Shown here: positions 27,035 to 36,129 of the stretch, piece by piece
Position numbering within the stretch: position 1 is the stretch's first letter
How the letters are laid out: each line of letters starts with the position of its first letter
Source: PWXP01 sp040772845
Lineage (GTDB): Bacteria > Planctomycetota > Planctomycetia > Pirellulales > Thermoguttaceae
Reading direction: 5' to 3'
DNA: 64,000 bases
NCBI GenBank assembly: GCA_040772845.1
Contig: JAXGXG010000001.1
Coordinates: forward strand, 372,001-436,000
Made by a program: the position numbers and the translations under genes
Notes under the pieces: model-generated
The model's database searches: none
Told to the model about the DNA's origin: nothing
The model's input: only the letters and a program-made list of their open reading frames with translations

Positions 27035-28840
27035 CTAGGAAAAAAACTCCGTTTGGCGTTCCCTGTGATCGATGAATTCGTAGACTTGCTTCATGTCACG
27101 ACCAGCTGCTTGAAGAACCGGTGCCAGCGCTGCCCGAAACACATCACCAGCCTCGCTCTTCAAAAGACTTCCCATCCTGTACAACTTAACATCGTGGAAC
27201 TTCGAGTGTAGTATCGGCCATTCAGCTAAAGGTGAATCTATCTTTGGATCATATGGCAGTTTGTCCCACACTACTTCCTTGGATACTCTCTCAAGTACGG
27301 TAGGATACACTTGCCTCCTCCTTAAATGATAGAACTTAAGCATGTGGCTCGCTCCAAATATTGCTATGCGGTTTTCCCTCACACCAACTAGATCATCGCC
27401 AAAGACCTTCTGGAATGCCGTTTTACTTGGTTCCCAGCCGACCGGTATTCGCTTGTCCTCGTCTCCAAATGCAACCCAGCCAGCGTGGGGAATTAAGAAA
27501 TGCTTGCAAAACATGTAAGGGTTGATCAATTCCAGAAACTCAATAACCTGTTCCCAATCGTTCCAACTACGCACTCGGTTGTTCAGGAATGTCTTAACGT
27601 CATTCTCTGCCTGTCCCGAGAGGAACCTTGCTGCGTAAAACTCCTGTACGGCCTTGTGCGCGAAGCGGCACATCGTCCCTTCTTCCAACAGCAGATTGGT
27701 GCCTTCAACTATATCATCCAGTGCATCCGCTGGAGCAAATGTCCGCTTATAGAACGCAATTCCGTTCTCACACACTTCAACCATCAAAGACCGAGGGGAT
27801 TCGATTGTGCCGCGCTTCTTGAAGGCATAGCACGAATAGGCGAATAAATCTGCCAATTCTTGCTCCGACGCCTTTGAGCGGCGATGCCGCTTATAACCTT
27901 TAGTTTGATCGTGGCGCCGCATCAGGACGTCAAACAGATCACCAAAAAATGCTTGTTCGGTTTCAGGGAACTCGCCTGTGGCGCGATGGTGCAACAGAAG
28001 CAAGGCTACCATTAGAGGTGTCGTTAGTAGCTTTGACACGCGATTATCAGCTCGCTTCAATTCCTCCTCTATTTGTGTGAAACTGTCGTGCTCACCACAC
28101 ATGCGCCTCAATGTCGATTTGGCTTCCGCAGCAGACAGATTGTCAAGACGAGCTACACGGAAGTAATTCGACGATTCGATATTGAGGGTTGGGCGGGAAC
28201 TAATATAGATGCGACAGGTCGCATGCCTTCTGGACAAGTCTTCAATTTGTTTGCGAGCCTTCTGTTGCTGGCCATGTGGAATCTCGTCGAAGGCATCAAA
28301 GTAGATGGCCGCTAAGCCAGAATCAAATAGAAATCGAAGCATTTGTAAGTCTTCGGGAAACCCAAGTGTCCCTAGCTCGGACACCAACAACTGTTGGATG
28401 TCCGGAGTATGTTCGAAATTCCTTAGCTCAATAAACAATGGTAGACGACGCGATGCAAGCTCGTGCAGGGCGAGGTAGCGGAAAAGTATCGACTTCCCTT
28501 GACCAGCGACGCCGGCAATGACCATACGTGGGTAATCGGCTAGCGTGGCCGGGGTGGCGACCTCAACTCTCTCCCCCGAGGGAAGTTTGACGAACTGCGG
28601 TGAGTAGAAGTCGGTAATAGGAAGCGAGTGTTCGAGGCAGAGGATGGTCTTCACTTGGCTGATATCTTGGGCGCGGGCGGAAAGGTTCCGCACAAGGTGC
28701 TTTGCCAATGTCTTTCTTACTTGTCCAGTAAAAGCTCCTTTGGCTTGCACGAAGAGCTCGTCGACAAGTGGCTTTATTGCTGCCAACGCCAAGCCCACTT
28801 CAAACGGTGACATAGTCGCATTCCTAGTATCAGGGCTCAT
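27035..28840 (-). CDS. NACHT-domain NTPase (bacterial NLR-like, candidate antiphage sensor)
   Basis: A 601-residue STAND NTPase. Walker A is GVAGQGKS (110-117), Walker B with the NACHT acidic cluster is AIYFDAFDEIP (178-188), and YISSRPT is the sensor motif. LLTTPLMVALLLLHHRATGE and CRFAHKAVQEFYAARFLSGQ are typical of the NACHT winged-helix region. The N-terminus (about 100 residues) has no obvious effector, and the C-terminal 200 residues are novel to me. No LRRs or TPRs are visible. Bacterial NACHT proteins protect against phages, apparently by abortive responses. The start overlaps the mod stop (ATGA), so translation is coupled. A sample line is only about 42% GC against 55-63% for neighbours, which points to late acquisition. 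Confidence 0.87.
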   Translation of the reverse strand: MSPDTRNATMSPFEVGLALAAIKPLVDELFVQAKGAFTGQVRKTLAKHLVRNLSARAQDISQVKTILCLEHSLPITDFYSPQFVKLPSGERVEVATPATLADYPRMVIAGVAGQGKSILFRYLALHELASRRLPLFIELRNFEHTPDIQQLLVSELGTLGFPEDLQMLRFLFDSGLAAIYFDAFDEIPHGQQQKARKQIEDLSRRHATCRIYISSRPTLNIESSNYFRVARLDNLSAAEAKSTLRRMCGEHDSFTQIEEELKRADNRVSKLLTTPLMVALLLLHHRATGEFPETEQAFFGDLFDVLMRRHDQTKGYKRHRRSKASEQELADLFAYSCYAFKKRGTIESPRSLMVEVCENGIAFYKRTFAPADALDDIVEGTNLLLEEGTMCRFAHKAVQEFYAARFLSGQAENDVKTFLNNRVRSWNDWEQVIEFLELINPYMFCKHFLIPHAGWVAFGDEDKRIPVGWEPSKTAFQKVFGDDLVGVRENRIAIFGASHMLKFYHLRRRQVYPTVLERVSKEVVWDKLPYDPKIDSPLAEWPILHSKFHDVKLYRMGSLLKSEAGDVFRAALAPVLQAAGRDMKQVYEFIDHRERQTEFFS

Positions 28841-31632
28841 GGTTCCACCCGAAACACCTTCATCACCTCGTCGCCGAGGTGGTTGATTACTTTGACTGCG
28901 ATTCGCCCGGACTCGGGTTTCTCGAAGGGTCGCGATGTGTCGCTGTTGAGGGAGGCCCAGGCGTCGGCGTTGATCTCGGCCTTGAGGGTGGTCTTGAGCG
29001 ACTTGTAGGGATCGCTCGCACCGAGGAAGTAGGCATGGCGGACGAAGAAGCTCTCGTCGTTGTAGTTGGTATCGACGAACCAGCAGGCGATGCCTTCAGG
29101 GCCGTCACTGCGGACTTCGCCGGTGTTCGGGTGGAACACGTCCACGCCGTTGATCTTCACGCGCAACCGGCCGTCTTTCTCCGTAAGGATGGCGATGTCC
29201 GGTTCGCCGAAGATCACGAACAGGTTGCCCTTGCCGGTGCTCTTGAGGTCCTCGGCCATGTGGAGGTCGGCGTTCATGCGGGCCTTGAGGACGGGGATTC
29301 GGCCGAGCTTATTGAACTCGGTGGCGTGGGCCTCGTAGTTGAAGGCGCAGGCAATCAGCACGTCGAAGCCGGCGTCGCCCGCTTCACGGGCCGCCTGCAC
29401 CAGGTCCTGTCGCTGCGCCGTGCCGAACTCGGGGCCGATGAAGATCGCGGCGCGGCGCTGGGTATCGCCCTCCTGGTAGAGCCCTTCGGCACAGACCATG
29501 CTGCCCGGCCAGGGCACCAGCGACGTGAATGTGATGCGGTCCTCCTTGTGCGCCTGCTGGACGCCGGCGGCCTTGAGGTTTTCCAAGATCATCTCGGCGA
29601 ACGATTCCGCGTCACCCTGCCGAGCGCGCCGAAGAGGATCGATCAGGTCGTCGTTCTCATCGACACCCAGCATGCGGTGGGGCGAGAGGCTTTCGACGGT
29701 AAAGGGACCGGCGATGCGGACCTTGGACTTGTCTTCGTACGGTTTGTCGTAGAGGTACTCGAAGTCGGCCTTGGCAGCGATGGATGCGTCGATTTCCTTT
29801 TGGCGGGCGATCCTCGCATCCCACCATTGCCCATGAACCCGCTTGGCCTCCTTGCTCCATCCTACGCCCGCCTCGCGAGGGATCTCCCACTCTTCCCATT
29901 TCTTCGTCAGGAGCTTGTTCAACTCCTTGCGCAACGGTTCGAGCGTCTTCAGCGTCTTCTCCCAGATCACGTCGATCTCGGCGTTGTTGGCGATCGAGCT
30001 GAGCATGATGTGGGGTACCCGCTCATAGACGAACCCTTGGCGGATATCGCCGTGGGTGGGGGCCGAGGTACGCTCTGTCCGTCTCAACTCGGCCTCTTTC
30101 TGTTGTCCGTCACGGCTGTCAGCCAGCAGGTAATACGGATAGCGTGCTCCCATGATCCTCGTCCGGGCCAGCGCCATCGCTACCCGCGACGTGTCGATCG
30201 TAATCCACCGCCGCCCCCACTGTTCGGCTACGTAGGCGGTCGTGCCCGAACCACAGGTGGGGTCGAGGACGAGGTCGCCGGGATCAGTGGCCATGAGGAG
30301 GCAGCGTTGGACGACGCTAATGTTGGTTTGCACGACGTAAGTCTTTTCTGCTGCGAAACCGGAAGTCGTCGTGTCAGTCCATAGGTTTGACTGAGGGTAG
30401 ATTGCGAAGTCATCCAAGAATCGCACGTAACGGAGTGTGTCACCGATGAATATCATCCGCTGCGATGCAGAAAGGCGACGCAGGCCAATATCATCGGTCT
30501 TAAAGGTTCCTTTCTTAGGCTCGTACACCTTACCCTCGAACATGAAATTCAGAACATCAGCGCCCTGCTTTGGTCGCTGGCTTGTGATGTTGTCGTGCGC
30601 GAAGATCCTAAGCGTGTTTCGAGACACTCCACGGTCTTCCCAGTTTGTCAACGAGTCGCGTTCGCCATTTGGGGACTGTGCGAGACTGTATTGTGTTGCT
30701 CCTACTTCCCCAGGTGCCTTGAGATGATGCAGTGGACGATACTTCGCTTCGTCACCCTTCCGATACCAAAGAAGATAATCGAATACTGCGGAAAGCTCAG
30801 TTGACGATGAGGAAGACGTCTTCTGGAACGCTATCTGTGTGATACACTTGTTCTCTCCAAAGACCTCATCCATCACTGCCCTGACCCGATGCACATTTTC
30901 ATCGCCGATTTGCACGAAGATCGAGCCGGAGTCGGTCAGCAGATCGCGGCAGACGGTCAAGCGGTCGCGAAGGTAGGTCATGTAGGAATGAATACCATCT
31001 CGCCACGTATCGCGGAACGCCTTGACCTGTTCGGGCTCACGCGTGATGTGATCGGGCTTGCCGTCCTTCACGTCGCGGCTGGTCGTGGACCACTGGAAGT
31101 TGGAGTTGAACTTGATGCCGTAGGGCGGATCGATATAGATGCACTGCACCTTGCCGCGGAGCCCTTCGCGCTCGGCCAATGACGCCATGACTTGCAGGCT
31201 GTCGCCGAGGATCATGCGGTTGGTCCAGTTCGCTTCGTGCTGGTAGAACTCGGTCTTGGCGTCCCCCTCCGGGACGCCATTGAAATCGGCGAACAGGTCG
31301 AGTTGCTCCAGTTTGCCTTGCAGTTTCTTCTGGCGGGTTTGCTGCAAGAGGTCGTCGATCAGGACCTTGGGGTGGACCTTCTCCTGGATGTAGAGCGGCG
31401 GCGCATGGACCACCAGGTCGGACCAGTCCTGCTCGTCCTTGCCGCGCCAGACCAGTTGCGGATCGAGATCGCGGTTGCGGCGCTCGTAGGCAACCCGCAC
31501 CGGGGTCACGTGTTCCTTCTGGACGATCGGCTGATACTCGGCTGTTGGAATGTTCATCCGTTTGTCGGCGTCGTGCGTGAGCGTTTCGACGGATTTCTTC
31601 TGCGATTTGTCTTTGCTTGTTCGTTTCGCCAT
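28837..31632 (-). CDS. mod: Type III restriction-modification methyltransferase subunit Mod (site-specific DNA-adenine)
   Basis: 931 residues. The catalytic motif is IDPPY (167-171) and the AdoMet-binding motif LDPTCGSGTT comes later (456-465). This DPPY-before-FxGxG order marks a beta-class N6-adenine or N4-cytosine methyltransferase, as in type III Mod proteins. Between them, residues about 255-437 form the target-recognition domain. The DNA coding this part is visibly less GC-rich (about 47% in two sampled lines) than the rest (about 52-63%). The N- and C-terminal extensions fit large Mod proteins that bind Res. Mod modifies one strand of the recognition site and gives Res its specificity. 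The ATG abuts the DinD-like stop directly; the stop overlaps the NACHT start. Confidence 0.92.
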   Translation of the reverse strand: MAKRTSKDKSQKKSVETLTHDADKRMNIPTAEYQPIVQKEHVTPVRVAYERRNRDLDPQLVWRGKDEQDWSDLVVHAPPLYIQEKVHPKVLIDDLLQQTRQKKLQGKLEQLDLFADFNGVPEGDAKTEFYQHEANWTNRMILGDSLQVMASLAEREGLRGKVQCIYIDPPYGIKFNSNFQWSTTSRDVKDGKPDHITREPEQVKAFRDTWRDGIHSYMTYLRDRLTVCRDLLTDSGSIFVQIGDENVHRVRAVMDEVFGENKCITQIAFQKTSSSSSTELSAVFDYLLWYRKGDEAKYRPLHHLKAPGEVGATQYSLAQSPNGERDSLTNWEDRGVSRNTLRIFAHDNITSQRPKQGADVLNFMFEGKVYEPKKGTFKTDDIGLRRLSASQRMIFIGDTLRYVRFLDDFAIYPQSNLWTDTTTSGFAAEKTYVVQTNISVVQRCLLMATDPGDLVLDPTCGSGTTAYVAEQWGRRWITIDTSRVAMALARTRIMGARYPYYLLADSRDGQQKEAELRRTERTSAPTHGDIRQGFVYERVPHIMLSSIANNAEIDVIWEKTLKTLEPLRKELNKLLTKKWEEWEIPREAGVGWSKEAKRVHGQWWDARIARQKEIDASIAAKADFEYLYDKPYEDKSKVRIAGPFTVESLSPHRMLGVDENDDLIDPLRRARQGDAESFAEMILENLKAAGVQQAHKEDRITFTSLVPWPGSMVCAEGLYQEGDTQRRAAIFIGPEFGTAQRQDLVQAAREAGDAGFDVLIACAFNYEAHATEFNKLGRIPVLKARMNADLHMAEDLKSTGKGNLFVIFGEPDIAILTEKDGRLRVKINGVDVFHPNTGEVRSDGPEGIACWFVDTNYNDESFFVRHAYFLGASDPYKSLKTTLKAEINADAWASLNSDTSRPFEKPESGRIAVKVINHLGDEVMKVFRVEP

Positions 31633-32490
31633 CTATCCCTCACCTTCTTCCGTGACAAGTGCGTCCGGATTCTTCAGCGATTTCTTTTCCTCGGCCGCCA
31701 GGCGACGCTCGACCTTTTTCACATCTTCCGCCGGAGGCAGTTGCTCCGGGCGGATACCGCGATTGAGAAGTGTCTGTCGCACGGCTCGATTGTTGGTGAT
31801 ATGCTCCGCGGAAATCGAGCGTTCAGTGGCTAAACGCTTCTCGCGAGCGTTGTGGATGGTGATTTCCGTAGCAAAGTCTTTCGCTTTCAGGATGATGGTC
31901 GGAGCAAAATCGGCCAAGGGCCGGTTTGCCGGCACTTTCCATTGCGATTTCATCGCCTGCGTCGATTTGCCGAAGAGCGCATTGTCGCCTTTGCTGCGAA
32001 TGAGGGCGAAGTTCTTGCTGCCTCCCGTCTGCTGATAGATGACCGAAGAGAGTTCCTTTTCGGTGACAGTCAGTTTTTGCCTGGCCGACACGCGCTCAGC
32101 CTCGAGCAGCCGCTGTTCGATCAGCTCCGCCTTGCGTGTCTGGAGCGCGAAATAGGTCTGAGCGAAAGCAATCTGCTCCTTTTGGGGGTCCCCATTCTGG
32201 GCGATCAGGTAGCAGGCGTACCGGGTGAGCATGGTGTCATCGATTTCCCGCTGGCTGCCCGACCCCAAGTCGACCATTTTCCCGACGTCGGCAAAATGGT
32301 CCAAGACCTCGCGCCCGGAGACTTCGCAGGCGGTTTTGGCCTTGGAAACGACGTTCAGGAAGTTGTCCCACTTCGTATAGCCCAGCAGGTGCTGCAAATC
32401 GCGAGCCAGCCAGAACTCGACCCCTCCTTCGGTCTCCTGCGCATGGGCTTCGAAGGTGGTCGTCAATGTCAGCACGGTTTCACGTTTCAT
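31633..32490 (-). CDS. DinD-like protein (DNA damage-inducible protein D family)
   Basis: 285 residues from MKRETVLTLTTTFEAHAQET; E. coli DinD has a similar length. Family blocks include GVEFWLARDLQHLLGYTKWD, EIDDTMLTRYACYLIAQNGD, FAQTYFALQTRKAELIEQRL and NNRAVRQTLLNRGIRPE. The N-terminal part is a BRO/KilA-like antirepressor module. E. coli DinD binds RecA filaments and blocks strand exchange, which may be useful during break repair or phage recombination. The gene sits between res and mod, where type III systems normally have nothing. Both junctions are tight: ATGA overlap with res, zero gap to mod. It is probably an integral part of this system. Confidence 0.88.
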   Translation of the reverse strand: MKRETVLTLTTTFEAHAQETEGGVEFWLARDLQHLLGYTKWDNFLNVVSKAKTACEVSGREVLDHFADVGKMVDLGSGSQREIDDTMLTRYACYLIAQNGDPQKEQIAFAQTYFALQTRKAELIEQRLLEAERVSARQKLTVTEKELSSVIYQQTGGSKNFALIRSKGDNALFGKSTQAMKSQWKVPANRPLADFAPTIILKAKDFATEITIHNAREKRLATERSISAEHITNNRAVRQTLLNRGIRPEQLPPAEDVKKVERRLAAEEKKSLKNPDALVTEEGEG

Positions 32491-35400
32491 GCCGTCACTC
32501 CTTCTTCGGCGTTGGTTGCTGCGTCGATCATTTCGTTGAACTGTGCCTCGATCTTGGCTTTGAAGTCGGCCTCGATCTGGTATACCTCGCAGAACTCGGC
32601 AAAGGCCCAGCGGCCGTAGGTACCCAGATGGTTCACTCCGGGCACCCAATAGGTGTCCATCGTCCCCTTCTTTTCCTTGGCGTCTTCAGCACGGTAACCT
32701 TTGATCTCGACGATCAGATGCAAGTAGTCCGGTTTTCCGTCGGTGTGTGGGGGGTGGCCATCGTCGACCAGTACGATGAAGTCGGGGCGGTACTTGCGCG
32801 TTTCGCTGCCGTAGCGGTAGGGAACCTCCAGGCCAAGGTTGTGGTTCTTGACGTAGGCGCGCACTTGCGGGTGCGACTCGGCGACGCGGCAGAACTCGGC
32901 TTCCCAATCGCTATCGAGGATGAGCCAGTTGACGTGGCAGTGGTCGGAACTGGTTTCCCAGCGGTCGGTCTTGCTGGTATTGAAACGGACGTACATGGTC
33001 GATCCGGTCGGGTTGTACGGGTCGAGAAGCGCTTTGATGGGGCGGTCGCCGAGGAAGTTGCGCGTGATACCGGCGGTAATGCGGTTGCACGCCATGTCGG
33101 CCAGTTCCTGGTACATCAATTGCGCGGGATAGGTGCCGCCCTTGCACACGAGGCAGCTATCGAGCCACTGCCTGGTGATCCGCTTGAGTTGACCGAACAG
33201 ATGCAGCTTCGGTTCTTCGCCGGGATCGCGCCACTTGGTGTAAAGCAAGCGTTGGGTGACGTGAAATACGAGCGTCGATGGGCGCATGTCGCCGAGATGC
33301 TCTAGGTTCAGATCGATCTGCTCGCCGATGATGCCGGAATTGCGGGTGATTGACGGGCCCACCAGATCCGGCGTGAGCACCAGAACGGAGTCGTCGTTGA
33401 AATCGGCCGAAAGACGCTCCTCGGGAAGCTCAACTCGGTAGCCTTCGACGCGAGGAAAACGAATCTCCAAATGGTCTCGTTCGGGACGGACGGCCTTAAC
33501 CTGGATGGTCTCGCGCGGCGGCTGCGGCGGGGACACGACGGGTTTGGCCGTGAAGTCGAATGGAATCCCGAACACGTCGGCATACTCGACGTTGAACAGG
33601 TCTTCTTCGTTAAGGTCGTACGACTGGCGTCGCAGCGCGCGGCCGATCACCTGCTCGCAAAGCAGTTGCGTGCCGAACGCGCGGACGCCGAGCACATGAG
33701 TTACTGTGTTGGCGTCCCAGCCTTCCGTGAGCATGGACACGGAGACGACGCAGCGGATGGAGCCGCCGAGTTGCCCCGCCTTGCCGACGGTGTTCATGAC
33801 TTCGCGGAGCAATTCCTGATCGGTGATGTTCTCTCCGGCGCGCGCGTCGCCGGTGCGCTCGACCATCTCGCGGCGGAACCGTTCGATCTCGTCGGTGGCC
33901 ATCGTACGGAAGTTCGCATCGAGCGCATCGCCGGCTTCGAGTTGTTCGCTATCGATCAGCAGCGTATTGGGCCGTGGCACCGGGTTGCCGGTGGTTTCGT
34001 CGAAGTTGCGGAATAGCGCCAAGCGGCCGTTTTCGAGCGTGCTGGACCCGTCTTCGTTCGTGCGGTGGAAGCCAGAGATATAGTCGTACACCAGCTTTGA
34101 GATGGCTGTGTTCTGGCAGACGACAATGAAGCAGGGGGGCGCCTTGATGCCGCAATCCTGCCAGAGCTTGAATGTCTTTTCGTAATGGCCGTACAGCGCT
34201 TGCAGAGCCGTTTGCAGGCGGGTCGGCAGTTTGAGCGGATCGAGTTCCTTGGCCTTGCCGCGCCCCTTCTTCGGCATGTCCTTGCGGATGTTCTCCCACA
34301 GATTGCGGTACATGGGCATCTCGTTGCCGGGGATGTTCTCCGCGACGGGGACCCGGGGTAACTTAACGATTCCGCACTCGATGGCGTCCATGAGCGAGAA
34401 GTCACACATGGTCCAGGGGAAGAGGGTCCCTTCCGCGTAGCCCGAACCACGAAGGAAGAAAGGGGTCGCCGAAAGGTCGTACACGCGGGCCAGACCGAGC
34501 TTGCGATTGACGGATTCCAGGCCTGAAATCCACAGGCGGGCCGCTTCGTTGTTCTTTTCGGCTTCCTTGCGATCGTCGCCCTTGAGATCGGCGTCGTCGG
34601 CTTCCTTCGGTTTTTCGCGATAGCAATGATGCGCTTCGTCGTTGAGTGCAAGAATACTCTTCATGCCCATCAGGTCGGGCATGACGCGCTGCAGCATCTG
34701 GCCTTCGGTCTCGAGTGTGTTCAGCGCGTCACCTCGCCGACCCTGCAAGAGTTGACGTCCGCCCTTCGACAGGTCGATGCGCTCCCGCAGTTTGAAGGCG
34801 TGGTAGTTGGTGATGACAATCTTCGCTCGGTTCAAGTCGTCGAGCATATCGCCCGGGACAAGTTCGCGACTGGCGTAGTAGCTATCGGGGTCGTTCGGCT
34901 GCAACACGCGAAGGCGGTCTTTGATGGTCAGCCCCGGGGTCACGACGAGGAAGCCGCGGGTGAACTTCTTGCTGCCGGGCCGGCGAACGGCGTTGATCGT
35001 CTGCCAGGCGATGAGCATGGCCATGACCGTGGTCTTGCCGGCGCCGGTGGCAAGCTTGAGGGCAAGACGGGACAACTCGGGGTTGGCGTCGTTGTTTGCG
35101 TTGGCCAGGTGTGTGAGCAGGCGTTTTCCGGCCTTGGAGTTGGGGGCGACCTCGGTGAGCCAGATCGCCGTTTCGACGGCTTCGACCTGGCAGAAGAACG
35201 GTCGGAACCCGATGAAATCGTGGTGACGCCAGTGTTGCAGAAGCCGGGCCGTTTCGGGCGTTACCCGCCACTGGCTAGGGTTCGGCAGGGAACGCCAAGC
35301 GTCAACTTCCTGACGAACTTTGTTGATGAGCGAGGTGGGATCGTACCGCTGTTCTTCGGTCGACAGCCCTGCTCCTTCGTCAAAGACAAACTCTCGTTGC

Positions 35401-35573
35401 TCGGTGGCTTTCTTCTGTTTCTTTGGCTTGGGGATGGGCGTGATGAACTCGGCGCGGCGGCGCGCTTCGATGATTCTTTGGGTGGGTTGTCCCTCGCGGT
35501 CGAGTTCCCAATGTCGTGCCGGGCAATCATACGGCGAATTGAGGATCGGCTGTTCAAAGAACGGGTTTGCCAT
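32487..35573 (-). CDS. res: Type III restriction-modification endonuclease subunit Res
   Basis: 1,028 residues from MANPFFEQPILNSPYDCPAR. The DEAD-like ATPase has Walker A ATGAGKTT (175-182), the DEAH-type box LNDEAHHCY, DLSATPFFLRGSG (motif III) and VSMLTEGWDANTVTHVLG with QVIGRALRR (motifs V and VI). The nuclease domain near the C-terminus shows YRPDFIVLVDD followed by LHLIVEIKGYR, a PD-ExK centre. Res translocates or diffuses on DNA with Mod and cuts beside unmethylated, head-to-head sites. Gene order is res then mod, the reverse of most described type III loci. The frame-shifted HTH gene overlaps its start by 20 nt. An alternative start at 35597 adds 8 residues. Confidence 0.93.
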   Translation of the reverse strand: MANPFFEQPILNSPYDCPARHWELDREGQPTQRIIEARRRAEFITPIPKPKKQKKATEQREFVFDEGAGLSTEEQRYDPTSLINKVRQEVDAWRSLPNPSQWRVTPETARLLQHWRHHDFIGFRPFFCQVEAVETAIWLTEVAPNSKAGKRLLTHLANANNDANPELSRLALKLATGAGKTTVMAMLIAWQTINAVRRPGSKKFTRGFLVVTPGLTIKDRLRVLQPNDPDSYYASRELVPGDMLDDLNRAKIVITNYHAFKLRERIDLSKGGRQLLQGRRGDALNTLETEGQMLQRVMPDLMGMKSILALNDEAHHCYREKPKEADDADLKGDDRKEAEKNNEAARLWISGLESVNRKLGLARVYDLSATPFFLRGSGYAEGTLFPWTMCDFSLMDAIECGIVKLPRVPVAENIPGNEMPMYRNLWENIRKDMPKKGRGKAKELDPLKLPTRLQTALQALYGHYEKTFKLWQDCGIKAPPCFIVVCQNTAISKLVYDYISGFHRTNEDGSSTLENGRLALFRNFDETTGNPVPRPNTLLIDSEQLEAGDALDANFRTMATDEIERFRREMVERTGDARAGENITDQELLREVMNTVGKAGQLGGSIRCVVSVSMLTEGWDANTVTHVLGVRAFGTQLLCEQVIGRALRRQSYDLNEEDLFNVEYADVFGIPFDFTAKPVVSPPQPPRETIQVKAVRPERDHLEIRFPRVEGYRVELPEERLSADFNDDSVLVLTPDLVGPSITRNSGIIGEQIDLNLEHLGDMRPSTLVFHVTQRLLYTKWRDPGEEPKLHLFGQLKRITRQWLDSCLVCKGGTYPAQLMYQELADMACNRITAGITRNFLGDRPIKALLDPYNPTGSTMYVRFNTSKTDRWETSSDHCHVNWLILDSDWEAEFCRVAESHPQVRAYVKNHNLGLEVPYRYGSETRKYRPDFIVLVDDGHPPHTDGKPDYLHLIVEIKGYRAEDAKEKKGTMDTYWVPGVNHLGTYGRWAFAEFCEVYQIEADFKAKIEAQFNEMIDAATNAEEGVTA

Positions 35574-35815
35574 GTCGATACGTCCTGTTGTCGCCATCCG
35601 AGCAGTCCACCGTGCTTTTCCGGACACGGAGGACTTCACCGTCTGCACGGTCTTCCCCAAAAAACTCCCGGTCCGGCCACCTGAAAGGCCGGTAAACGTT
35701 GGCCGGCTTGCGATGCAGCCGGGACATTTTCCTCGGCAGCCCACTTGCGAAGGGTGTTCTGCGCGACATCCCGCATCTCGCGCGGCTCCGATTCGAGCTG
35801 GCCGCGCGACGTGGT
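35554..35815 (-). pseudogene. Excisionase/MerR-type HTH regulator interrupted by a +1 frameshift
   Basis: One frame reads EPREMRDVAQNTLRKWAAEE then NVP; after one extra G near 35719 the next frame reads LHRKPANVYRPFRWPDREFF. Joined, they give the family pattern NTLRKWAAEGKVPxHRxPxNxYRxFRxxDxExF of HTH_17/MerR-like proteins. The second frame ends at 35554, overlapping the res start by 20 nt, as in an operon. It was probably the autoregulator of the res operon. The upstream start is not clear. It may be dead, or it may be read by frameshifting; a sequencing error cannot be ruled out. Confidence 0.55.
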
Positions 35816-35922
35816 AGAAGCCCCATGTCGTCTATCGATTTTACCTGCCCTCCAACGACGGTCAATAGGCCCCAGCTCTGGTGGTTGGCTCTCCGGCTTG
35901 ATTGGCCCAGGTGGTTTACATA

Positions 35923-35988
35923 CGGATTGTGCGGACAACATGCGAGCAGTCGAATGGCGGTTTCTGTGTTGGCAAGTCGGGGAGCCAT
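35923..35988 (+). repeat. Promoter-like repeat shared by both flanks of the defence operon (right copy)
   Basis: This matches 23836-23902, starting with CGGATTGTGCGGACAAC and ending in GGAGCCAT. In this copy the -10-like hexamer is TCGAAT instead of TAGAAT. No gene follows in this direction. Confidence 0.5.
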
Positions 35989-36129
35989 GGCTGGCACGAA
36001 ACGTGTTCGCCCACACGCGGAATTGGGTTGCACTCCACGTGCGATAGGGCTTGCCCAAAACGCCGATCTCTCCTTCTTCCTTCTCTCCTCTTTGCATTCC
36101 TGCGCCTTCGGGTTGAGTGAAAAGCTACG

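Noticed and set aside
28879..30384. 501-codon plus-strand ORF
   Set aside because: Antisense of mod, whose catalytic motifs are unmistakable.
34626..35684. 352-codon plus-strand ORF
   Set aside because: Antisense of res; no motif of its own.
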